Both the position numbers and the translations under genes were made by a program. DNA of 26,593 bases. It comes from TMED8 sp038125725. GTDB lineage: Bacteria; Pseudomonadota; Alphaproteobacteria; Rhodospirillales; Casp-alpha2. Below the pieces are notes generated by a model that saw nothing but the letters and a program-made list of their open reading frames with translations, did no database searches and had not been told where the DNA came from. Below are positions 7,008 through 13,855 of this stretch, piece by piece. Numbering within the stretch: the stretch's first letter is position 1; each line of letters starts with the position of its first letter. The stretch is taken from positions 1-26,593 of the forward strand of contig JAYPEK010000051.1 of assembly GCA_038125725.1 (NCBI GenBank), read 5' to 3'.

Positions 7008-8534
7008 ATGACATTGGATGCCAACCAAGAAGGACTGATCGTCGGCGTTGCCGGCGCCGGCGCCATGGGCCGCGGCATTGCGCAGGTGTCGGTGGTCGGC
7101 GGCTGCACGGTGAAGCTCTATGACGCGAAGCCCGGCGCTGCCCAGGAGGCGCGCGACTTCATTGCGAAAATGCTGTCGCGCAACGTCGAAAAGGGCCGCA
7201 TGGCCGAGGAAGACGCCGACGCCGCGGTGGCCCGCCTCGAGGTCGTCGACGCCACGTCCGGTTTCAGCGATTGCCACTGCGTCATCGAGGCTGTGGTCGA
7301 GAACCTGGAGATCAAGCACGCCGTGTTCAAGGATCTGGAGAGCGTCGTTTCCGACGACTGCATCCTGGCCACCAACACGTCTTCGCTGTCCGTCTCGACC
7401 ATCGCGTCAGCCTGCTCGAAACCCCAGCGCGTCGCCGGCATGCACTTCTTCAACCCGGTGCCGCTGATGAAACTCGTCGAGGTCATCGACGGCGTGCTCA
7501 CCGACCCGGCCGTCGGCGATTTCTTGATGGTGCTGGGCCGCCGCATGGGCCGCGAGTCGGTCAGGGTCAAGGATGCGCCGGGCTTTCTGGTCAACCAGGT
7601 GGGGCGTGGATACAACATCGAATGCGCGCACATCGTCATGGACGGCGTCGCCGAGATCGTCGACATGGACCGCATCCTGCGCGATGCCTGCGGCTTCCGC
7701 ATGGGGCCGTTCGAGCTCCTCGACCTGACCGCGCTGGACGTCACCCATCCGGCCACCAACCTGATCTACGAGCAGTTCTACCACGAGCCCCGCTACCGTC
7801 CCGCCGCCATGCTGCAGATGCGGCTCGACGCCGGGCTCCTGGGCCGCAAGGTGGGCAAGGGCTTCTATGATTACCCGGAAGGCAAACAGCAGGTCTCGGA
7901 AGAGGCCCCGGCGCCGGCCTACGACGGCCGCAAGGTCTGGGTTTCGAACGCCATCCCTGAGTTCGCCGACAAACTGAAGGCCATCGTCGCGGATGCCGGC
8001 GGCGACTTGGAAGCCGGCGCGGCGCCTTCCGCCGACGCCCTGATCCTGGTCACGCCCTTGGGCGACGACGCCACCACGGCGGCCACCGACCAGGGCCTGG
8101 ACGCGACCCGCACGGTCGCCGTCGATTGCCTGTTCGGGCTGGAGACGCGGCGCACGCTGATGAAGACACCGGTGACCGATCCGGCTTATACGGCGGCCGC
8201 GCACGGCCTCCTTGGCGGCGGCGAGGTGCCGGCCTGTGTCATTGGCGATACGCCGGGTTTCGTCACCCAGCGGGTGGTCGCGGCGATCTGCAATATCGGT
8301 TGCTCCGTGGCGCAACAGCGCACGGCCGATGCCGCCGATATCGACAAGGCAGTGAAGCTGGCGCTCAACTACCCCAAGGGACCGTTGGAGTTCGGCGATT
8401 TCGTCGGCGCCGACAAGATCGTCACCATTCTCGACAACATCCGCAAACTTACCGGCGACCCGCGTTATCGGCTGGTGCCGTGGCTGCGCCGCCGCGCGCA
8501 GCTCGGCGTGTCGCTGCTGACGCCCGAATCCTAA
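7008..8534 (+). CDS. 3-hydroxyacyl-CoA dehydrogenase, two-domain PaaH-like
   Basis: 508 aa, the long form with a duplicated C-terminal domain, as in PaaH. The N-terminal NAD-binding motif GAGAMGRGIAQ (16-26) is followed by TNTSSLS and the active-site region HFFNPVPLMKLVEV. The first dimerisation domain ends near GLLGRKVGKGFYDY (about 285). The remaining 200 aa hold a degenerate second NAD-like segment and a second all-helical domain (GDTPGFVTQRV, then YPKGPLEFGDFVG). It oxidises (S)-3-hydroxybutyryl-CoA or a longer or dicarboxylic 3-hydroxyacyl-CoA. The ATG at 7008 lies 4 bases after the crotonase stop, with GAGG directly before it, so the two are translationally close. Confidence 0.92.
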   Translation: MTLDANQEGLIVGVAGAGAMGRGIAQVSVVGGCTVKLYDAKPGAAQEARDFIAKMLSRNVEKGRMAEEDADAAVARLEVVDATSGFSDCHCVIEAVVENLEIKHAVFKDLESVVSDDCILATNTSSLSVSTIASACSKPQRVAGMHFFNPVPLMKLVEVIDGVLTDPAVGDFLMVLGRRMGRESVRVKDAPGFLVNQVGRGYNIECAHIVMDGVAEIVDMDRILRDACGFRMGPFELLDLTALDVTHPATNLIYEQFYHEPRYRPAAMLQMRLDAGLLGRKVGKGFYDYPEGKQQVSEEAPAPAYDGRKVWVSNAIPEFADKLKAIVADAGGDLEAGAAPSADALILVTPLGDDATTAATDQGLDATRTVAVDCLFGLETRRTLMKTPVTDPAYTAAAHGLLGGGEVPACVIGDTPGFVTQRVVAAICNIGCSVAQQRTADAADIDKAVKLALNYPKGPLEFGDFVGADKIVTILDNIRKLTGDPRYRLVPWLRRRAQLGVSLLTPES

Positions 8535-8550
8535 GAGAGGAACAGACAAC

Positions 8551-9756
8551 ATGTTGAACGCATACATTTACGATGGCCTGCGCACTCCCTTCGGCCGCAA
8601 TGCCGGGAGCTTGGCCAAGGTCCGTCCCGACGACATGCTGGGCGGTGTCATCAAGGAAGTGGTCGGCCGCTCGGCCTTCGACGCGAACGATTTCGAGGAC
8701 GTCAACGTCGGCTGCGCCAACCAGGCGGGCGAGGATTCGCGCTGCCTGGGCCGTCATGCGGCGCTCTTGGCCGGGCTTCCCATCGAGGTTGCCGGCAACA
8801 CCATCCAGCGCAACTGCGGTTCCGGCATGAATGCCATGATCAACGCCGCCCACGCCATCACCTGCGGCGAGGGCGATCTGTTCGTCACCGGCGGTGTCGA
8901 GAGCATGACCCGCGCGCCCTTCGTCGTCGGCAAGGCGGAAATGGCCTATGCCAAGACTTTCCCGGTGTTCGAATCGTCCCTCGGCGCACGCTTTCCGAAC
9001 CCCAGGATCGAGGGCGAATACGGTGCCGACACCATGCCGGAAACCGCGGACAACCTGGCCCGCGATTTCCAGCTCAGCCGCGAGGAGTGCGATACCTTCG
9101 CCGCCGCCTCCCAGTCCAAGTACGCCGCCGCCAAGGCCGACGGCTTCTACGACGAGGAACTGACGCCGGTGACCGTGCCGGGCGGACGCAAGAAGCCCGA
9201 CACCATCGTCGACGCGGACGAACATCCCCGCCCCGGCACCGATGCGGAGACCTTGGCCGGCATGCGCACCCTGTTCGAGGGCGGCGTCACCACGGCTGGC
9301 AATGCGTCCGGCATCAACGACGGTGCCGCGGCGTTGATCGTCGGATCGCTGGAAGCCGGCGAGAAGGCCGGCGCCAAGCCGCGCGCGCGGATCATTTCCA
9401 GCGCCGTGGCGGGTGTGGCGCCCCGCATCATGGGCTACGGCCCGGTGCCGGCGTCGGAGAAGGCCTTGGCGCGTGCCGGCCTCACCATTGCCGACATGGA
9501 CGTCATCGAGATCAACGAGGCCTTCGCCGCTCAGGCGCTGGCCTGCATGAAGGGCCTCGATATCGCTTTCGACGATAGCCGCGTCAACCCGAACGGCGGC
9601 GCCATCGCCATCGGCCACCCGCTGGGAGCGTCGGGTGCGCGCATCGCGCTCACCGCCATGCGCCAGCTTGAGCGCACGGGCGGCCGCTATGCCTTGATCA
9701 CCATGTGCATTGGCGTCGGCCAAGGCATCGCCAGCATTCTGGAAAGGGTGGAGTGA
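8551..9756 (+). CDS. Acetyl-CoA acyltransferase (thiolase), PcaF-like
   Basis: 401 aa. Catalytic residues are all present: nucleophile Cys89 in NCGSGMNA, His356 in NPNGGAIAIGHPLGASG, and Cys386 in TMCIGVGQG; EINEAFAAQAL is also clear. It cleaves a 3-oxoacyl-CoA with CoA. In this operon acetoacetyl-CoA to two acetyl-CoA is the likely reaction. The overall look (YIYDGLRTPFGR, MCIGVGQG) resembles 3-oxoadipyl-CoA thiolases, so a dicarboxylic substrate is possible. AGAGAGGA precedes the ATG. The gene overlaps the next one by one base. Confidence 0.93.
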   Translation: MLNAYIYDGLRTPFGRNAGSLAKVRPDDMLGGVIKEVVGRSAFDANDFEDVNVGCANQAGEDSRCLGRHAALLAGLPIEVAGNTIQRNCGSGMNAMINAAHAITCGEGDLFVTGGVESMTRAPFVVGKAEMAYAKTFPVFESSLGARFPNPRIEGEYGADTMPETADNLARDFQLSREECDTFAAASQSKYAAAKADGFYDEELTPVTVPGGRKKPDTIVDADEHPRPGTDAETLAGMRTLFEGGVTTAGNASGINDGAAALIVGSLEAGEKAGAKPRARIISSAVAGVAPRIMGYGPVPASEKALARAGLTIADMDVIEINEAFAAQALACMKGLDIAFDDSRVNPNGGAIAIGHPLGASGARIALTAMRQLERTGGRYALITMCIGVGQGIASILERVE

Positions 9757-10934
9757 TGTCTGAGGCCTCGTTCTCCTGGGAAGATCCGCTTCTGCTGGAA
9801 GACCAGCTGACGGAAGAGGAGCGCATGATCCGCGACATGGTGGCGCGTTTCGCCGAGGACCGGCTGATGCCGGTGATCCTCGATTGGAACCGCCACGAGA
9901 AGTTCGACAAGGAACTGATGCGCGAGTTCGGCGAATTGGGTTTGCTGGGGGGGACCATCGAAGGGTACGGCTGCCCAGGGCTCGGCCATGTCGCCTATGG
10001 CCTGGTCTGCCGTACCTTCGAGGGTATCGATACAGCCTTCCGATCCGCCGTCGGTGTGCAGTCCGGCCTAGCCATGGCGCCGATCGCGCTCTATGGCTCG
10101 GAAGAGCAAAAACAGAAGTACCTGCCCGGCATGGCCAAGGGTGAAATCGTCGGCTGCTTCGGCCTGACCGAGCCCGACCACGGCTCCGACCCGTCCGGCA
10201 TGAAAAGCCGCGCCAAGAAGGTCGACGGCGGCTGGCGATTGACCGGCAACAAGATCTGGATCACCAACGCGCCGATTTCCGATATCTGCATCGTCTGGGC
10301 CAAGGACGAGGACGGCAAGGTCAACGGCTTCATCGTCGATTCGAACGCCGAAGGCATGCAGACACCGAAAATCGAGGGCAAGTTCGGCGTGCGCGCCTCA
10401 AGCACCGGCGAGATCGTCATGGATAACGTGTTCGTGCCGGAAGAGGACCGCTTGGCCGACGCGCCGGGCCTGAAGGCGCCTTTGTCGTGCCTCAGCCGCG
10501 CGCGCTTCGGTATCAGTTGGGGCGCCATGGGGGCGGCGGAATTCTGCTGGAAGTCCACCCGTCAGTACGTGCTCGACAGGAAGCAGTTCGGCCGGCCTTT
10601 GGCGGCGACGCAGTTGATCCAGAAGAAGCTCGCCGACATGCAGACCGACATCGCGCTCGGCCTGCAGGGCGCGCTCCGGGTTTCACGCCTCGCCGATGAA
10701 GGCAAGGCGACGCCGGAGATGTTCTCTTTGGTGAAGCGCAACAACACCGGCAAGGCGCTCGAGATCGCCCGCACCTGTCGCGACATGCACGGCGGCAACG
10801 GCATTTCGGACGAGTTCCATATCATCCGCCATATGCTGAACATGGAAGTGATCAACACGCTGGAAGGCACCCACGACATCCACGCCCTGGTGCTGGGCCG
10901 CGCGCAAACGGGGATTCAGGCTTTTTCGGCCTAA
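9756..10934 (+). CDS. gcdH: Glutaryl-CoA dehydrogenase
   Basis: 392 aa flavoprotein of the acyl-CoA dehydrogenase family. The specific glutaryl-CoA dehydrogenase features are EGYGCPGLGHVAYGL near residue 75, FRSAVGVQSGLAM, and the end EGTHDIHALVLGRAQTGIQAF, where Glu370 is the catalytic base. FGLTEPDHGSDP and the flavin-contacting WITNAP are also clear. It oxidises and decarboxylates glutaryl-CoA to crotonyl-CoA and CO2, passing electrons to ETF. The start ATG at 9756 overlaps the thiolase stop (TGATG) and is preceded by GGTGGAG, so translation is coupled. It is the last gene of the operon and the best clue that the pathway passes through glutaryl-CoA. Confidence 0.93.
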   Translation: MSEASFSWEDPLLLEDQLTEEERMIRDMVARFAEDRLMPVILDWNRHEKFDKELMREFGELGLLGGTIEGYGCPGLGHVAYGLVCRTFEGIDTAFRSAVGVQSGLAMAPIALYGSEEQKQKYLPGMAKGEIVGCFGLTEPDHGSDPSGMKSRAKKVDGGWRLTGNKIWITNAPISDICIVWAKDEDGKVNGFIVDSNAEGMQTPKIEGKFGVRASSTGEIVMDNVFVPEEDRLADAPGLKAPLSCLSRARFGISWGAMGAAEFCWKSTRQYVLDRKQFGRPLAATQLIQKKLADMQTDIALGLQGALRVSRLADEGKATPEMFSLVKRNNTGKALEIARTCRDMHGGNGISDEFHIIRHMLNMEVINTLEGTHDIHALVLGRAQTGIQAFSA

Positions 10935-11500
10935 GGACCCCAGCGCGTCCGTTGGGTGCCGTAGAAATCCAGCGTGCTTTTCATGACCTCGGCATTGTAG
11001 GCGCCGACGGCGAGAACCTGGTGAATGTCCTCGCCGTCGTCGCTGAACGGCAGGCGCAGGAACTCCTAGTCGGCCCGCTCGGAACGGAAATTCTTCAATC
11101 CGATGGTCATGACCCGGAGCGCGGTTCGTTTCTCCAGTAGCACTTCATACTCGGCGATTGCCTTTTCGGCGATCGCACGCGGCTCGAAGCTTGAGAGCGC
11201 CTTCCCCGTGTAGTCCGCGCCCTGCATGGCCGTTCGGCCCGTGCCCCAAAACCGGTAGACGAAGTCCAGCGGGTTGCGCTGTACGTCGGCAACCGCGCAA
11301 TGGGGGATCAGGTGCGCCGGTATGCGCGACCAATCGAAAGCCGGCCACGGCGGCGCGAAGGCATCGCCGCGAATGTCGTTCCAGTGATTGAAAATCTGCC
11401 GCAGGCCGTCATCGATGATGCCGTCCGCCGTGGCAACGTCGATCTCTGTCCGGTATTCGATGCTCCGGTTCTCGTCGCTCACGATGTCGGCTCGGCGCAT
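10931..11500 (-). pseudogene. PAS_5-like (PAS-fold) protein gene interrupted by an in-frame TAG
   Basis: Begins at the ATG at 11500 with GAGGGGA upstream. The first 144 aa contain a sequence of PAS_5 type: LRQIFNHWNDIRGD, RIPAHLIPHCAVADV, FVYRFWGTGRTAMQGADYTGK, then YEVLLEKRTALRVMTIGLKNFRSERAD. A TAG at 11066-11068 follows. In the same frame the reading continues for 44 codons as EFLRLPFSDDGED, then ILDQ-like VLAVGAYNAEV, to a stop at 10931 that overlaps the gcdH stop. The tail EFLRLPFSDDG is what PAS_5 proteins carry near the end of the domain, normally after a Tyr or Phe, so the TAG looks like a Tyr codon changed to a stop. Function of the family is not well defined. It could be a real pseudogene, a truncated working protein or a base error. 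Confidence 0.6.
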
Positions 11501-11596
11501 GAAAGGTTCCCCTCGTCGCAAGTATCCGGCAAGCGTCAGGTTACAACGAAAGCGATGATGGGAAAACGGCCGGCGTCACATTTTGGGGAAGGGCGG

Positions 11597-12385
11597 TCAG
11601 GCCCAGCTCAGGCCCTCGGCCTCTAGGCCGACGATCCAGCCGGCCTCGATCCAGTGGCGCAGCAGCGCCGCCGCCCGCAGCGCAGCCTCGTCACCGGCGC
11701 CATGGTCGGCCAGAACCTCGCAGAACCTGGCGAAATCGGCGCCCTGCATCAGTGCCGCCAGGCCGGCGGCCTCATCCGGCGCCAGGGCGCGGTAGTGCAC
11801 CATCAGCGTCTCCGCCTCACGCCAGGCGGCCCAGATTTGCGTTCCATCCAGCGGTTCCGGTGCTCCGTCGGGATCGGTTTCGGCGGCAACGGCGGCCTGG
11901 AAGCGGGCAACATCGTGGCTGACCTCGAATAGATTGAGCGCCGGATGGAACTCGAAGGCAAGCACCGGCCAGGCTTCCGGCGGCACCTGGCCGAGCGCTT
12001 CGATACTGAGCGCGTCGGCGTCGGGCGCGTCGAAGGCGAAGCCGAGGCCCCATTCGAAACGCGCCATGTCGGCGAGTACCGGAACGTCGTTCCAGGGCGG
12101 CGTTGTGGCCAGAAAACCCGGCAGTTCCCGCCCGAGCCAGCGGATCGAACGCCATTGCGATGGATGCGCGCCGATATAGGCCGTGGCCGCTTCGGCGAAG
12201 GCGGTATCGCCGAGCAAGGTATGCAGGGCGGGAAAGTCTTCGCCCAGGACTTCAAGCAGGCGTGCGCCGTAGGCCTGTTCGTAGACCTTGAGATGCGGGC
12301 CATCGCCGGTGAGGTGGCTGCGGATGGCGTCACCGCCGCCGAGCAGGCGGTCCTGAAACAGTTGCTGGGTCTCGGGAAGGCTCAC
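11597..12385 (-). CDS. bufC: BufC/HvfC-type MNIO partner protein (DUF2063)
   Basis: 262 aa from a GTG at 12385 that overlaps the BufB stop by four bases (GTGA), with GGGAGG upstream; a longer frame to 12535 merely shadows bufB. The N-terminal DUF2063 domain (about 5-95) shows KVYEQAYGARLLEVLGEDFPALHTLLGD and YIGAHPSQWRSIRWLGRELPGFL. The C-terminal part (to 262) contains HYRALAPDEAAGLAALMQGADFARFCEVL. BufC proteins bring the precursor peptide to the MNIO enzyme. The tight coupling to bufB and the precursor gene upstream support this role. Confidence 0.85.
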   Translation of the reverse strand: MSLPETQQLFQDRLLGGGDAIRSHLTGDGPHLKVYEQAYGARLLEVLGEDFPALHTLLGDTAFAEAATAYIGAHPSQWRSIRWLGRELPGFLATTPPWNDVPVLADMARFEWGLGFAFDAPDADALSIEALGQVPPEAWPVLAFEFHPALNLFEVSHDVARFQAAVAAETDPDGAPEPLDGTQIWAAWREAETLMVHYRALAPDEAAGLAALMQGADFARFCEVLADHGAGDEAALRAAALLRHWIEAGWIVGLEAEGLSWA

Positions 12386-13230
12386 GCTGCGGCCTCCCAG
12401 CCGGCCTCGGCGGCGACGCGGCGTGCTTCGCCAAGCTCGGCGATCAACTCGGCCAGCGGCGGGATGTTGGCGTCGAGTTCGATCATCGTCGGTACCGGGC
12501 CGAACCTGCGGATGGTGTCGCCGTAGAGCGCCCAAACAGGGTCGACCACCGGCGCGTCATGGGTATCGATAATGTGATCGCCGTTGTTCTCGTGCCCAGC
12601 CAGATGGATTTGCCGCACCCGATGGGTGGGGATGCCGGCCAGATACGCCTGAGCGTCGAAACCGTGGTTGAAGGCGGACACGAAGACGTTGTTGACGTCG
12701 AGCAGAAGCCCGCAGTCGGCGCGCTCGCAAAGCGCGGCCAGGAAATCCCATTCGGTCATCGCGTCATCGGTGAAGGTGACGTAGGTCGATGCGTTCTCGA
12801 GCGCGATTTGCCGTCCGAGCGCGTCCTGTACCTGGCGGACGCGCCCCGCCACGTGTTCCAGCGTCTCCTCGGTCAGCGGCAGCGGCAACAGGTCGTGCAG
12901 GTTGATCCCATGCACGCCGGTCCAGCAGAGGTGGTCCGAAATCATGGCCGGCTCGATCTTGTCGGCCAACACCTTGAGGTTACGGAGATAGTCGCGGTCG
13001 AGGGGCTCGGTGGCGCCGATCGATAGCGATACGCCGTGCATGGCCATGGGATAGCGTTCGCGCACTTTCATCAGGTTGCGCCAGGGCATGCCGCCGACGG
13101 CCATGAAATTCTCGGAAATGATTTCGAACCAGTCGATCCCAGGGACCCGGCCTTCGGACGGGGCCAGGATGTCGGGGAAATGCTGCGGGCGCAGCCCGAG
13201 ACCGAAACCTTTGAGGGCGTTGTCGGACAT
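12382..13230 (-). CDS. bufB: BufB-type MNIO enzyme (DUF692), peptide-modifying iron enzyme
   Basis: 282 aa TIM-barrel enzyme of the multinuclear non-heme iron-dependent oxidase family. Candidate metal ligands stand in the usual order: Glu40 and Asn41 (WFEIISEN), His65 (MHGVSLSIG), His100 (SDHLCW), Glu145 (ALENAS), Asp178 and Asn180/181 (LLDVNNVFV), His189, His209 and His213 (IHLAGH), Asp222 and His224 (IDTHD), Glu251 (IELDANIP). It opens with GFGLGLRPQHFPDIL, as family members do. Relatives convert cysteines of BufA-type precursors into thiooxazole-type heterocycles. ATG at 13230 is chosen over a TTG at 13242. Nearest upstream gene is the Cys-rich precursor. Confidence 0.9.
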   Translation of the reverse strand: MSDNALKGFGLGLRPQHFPDILAPSEGRVPGIDWFEIISENFMAVGGMPWRNLMKVRERYPMAMHGVSLSIGATEPLDRDYLRNLKVLADKIEPAMISDHLCWTGVHGINLHDLLPLPLTEETLEHVAGRVRQVQDALGRQIALENASTYVTFTDDAMTEWDFLAALCERADCGLLLDVNNVFVSAFNHGFDAQAYLAGIPTHRVRQIHLAGHENNGDHIIDTHDAPVVDPVWALYGDTIRRFGPVPTMIELDANIPPLAELIAELGEARRVAAEAGWEAAA

Positions 13231-13261
13231 TCTCGTGTTCAACTTCGGAAACGCTCGTCTG

Positions 13262-13299
13262 AAAAAAGCATTGGAGGGGCCGAACGTGTCCGGCCCCTC
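13262..13299 (-). terminator. Hairpin and T-tract between bufA and bufB (partial terminator)
   Basis: On the minus strand, GAGGGGCCG and CGGCCCCTC form a perfect 9-bp stem (13299-13291 with 13282-13274) around an 8-base loop. Six T residues follow 6 bases later (13267-13262). The T-tract is slightly far from the stem, which suits partial termination. This would give more precursor than enzyme mRNA, as in many RiPP operons. Confidence 0.6.
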
Positions 13300-13333
13300 G
13301 AATACCTTAACACATCAAAAGGGACGCTGGCGC

Positions 13334-13600
13334 TTAGCTGGCCACCTTGCCGCCCTTGGAGGTGCACTCGTCGGCGCTGCCGACCGGAACCCAGCCGTGA
13401 CCCTTGCAGGAGTTCATGCCCTTGCAGTCGTTGCTGGCGGTCTTGCAGGCGCCGTGGCCCTTGCAGGAGTTGATCCCCATGCACTTCACGTCGGCGGACT
13501 GGGCGCCGGTGGGGGCGGCGGTCATGGCGGCGCCGGTGATGAAGAGGGCGGCAGCGGCGGTGGCGAGCGTCGCACCGACGGTTTTCTTTTGGATGGACAT
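13334..13600 (-). CDS. bufA: BufA-type bufferin precursor, exported Cys-rich peptide (DUF2282-like)
   Basis: 88 aa. Residues 1-35 form a Sec signal peptide: positive MSIQKK, a hydrophobic ATLATAAAALFITGAA, and a likely cut after AQS-A. The mature part has six cysteines (40, 46, 52, 59, 65, 79). Two copies of C-x-G-x-NSCKGHG, at 40-50 and 59-69, form an internal repeat. AAGGAG lies 9 bases before the ATG. Bufferins are made from such precursors by MNIO enzymes, exported, and bind copper or related metals. The neighbouring BufB and BufC genes support the call; which cysteines are modified cannot be read from the sequence. Confidence 0.85.
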   Translation of the reverse strand: MSIQKKTVGATLATAAAALFITGAAMTAAPTGAQSADVKCMGINSCKGHGACKTASNDCKGMNSCKGHGWVPVGSADECTSKGGKVAS

Positions 13601-13651
13601 TTTTGCGTTCTCCTTGTTCGCGGTATTTACGGCGCGGCTCTCCCGGCCGAA

Positions 13652-13679
13652 TTCGAGAGGGAGTATAGCGGCCGGTTCC
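13652..13679 (-). promoter_or_regulatory. Candidate promoter of the bufferin operon
   Basis: On the minus strand, GGAACC (13679-13674) and CTCGAA (13657-13652) are 16 bases apart and resemble an ECF-sigma promoter; ECF sigma factors are known to drive bufferin genes in some Proteobacteria. A TATACT (13667-13662) in the same stretch could instead be a housekeeping -10. Which is used cannot be decided here. Confidence 0.3.
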
Positions 13680-13709
13680 GGCCCCGGTTGTAACGTTGCC
13701 GTCGCAGAG

Positions 13710-13727
13710 TCTCACAAAGGTGTGAGA
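13710..13727. promoter_or_regulatory. Perfect palindrome TCTCACA-AAGG-TGTGAGA upstream of bufA
   Basis: Seven-base perfect arms around a 4-base spacer, 110 bases upstream of the bufA start and about 130 bases before fliI, in the divergent region. The size and symmetry fit a dimeric regulator's operator. As RNA it would be a short hairpin without a T-tract, so a terminator is unlikely. Which flanking operon it serves is unknown. Confidence 0.4.
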
Positions 13728-13762
13728 GTTTCGCGAGCATCGGGGTCGGCGAAGTCGCCGGG

Positions 13763-13782
13763 CGAAACGTTTCGTTAACCAT
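13763..13782 (+). promoter_or_regulatory. CtrA half-site with adjoining 12-bp palindrome upstream of fliI
   Basis: CGAAACGTTTCG (13763-13774) is a perfect palindrome and is followed at once by TTAACCAT (13775-13782), the CtrA half-site. The ten bases CGTTAACCAT are identical to the left arm at ctrA (1591-1600). A second half 7 bases on is only partly kept (TTCCC for TTAAC). In Caulobacter the fliI operon is a CtrA target, so control of fliIJ by CtrA is a reasonable inference. Confidence 0.5.
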
Positions 13783-13855
13783 ACTTTCCCATACTCGGGC
13801 TTGGGACTATGTTGGACGAATAGCCAGCGGTCACGGGCCGCGGGCGACACCTGGG

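Noticed and set aside
12386..12535. N-terminal extension of BufC
   Set aside because: It overlaps bufB, is Arg-rich shadow sequence, and the GTG at 12385 has a good ribosome site and a GTGA overlap.
13809..13823. A five-codon ORF (MLDE) before fliI as a leader peptide
   Set aside because: It has no ribosome site, and an ORF this short is expected by chance.
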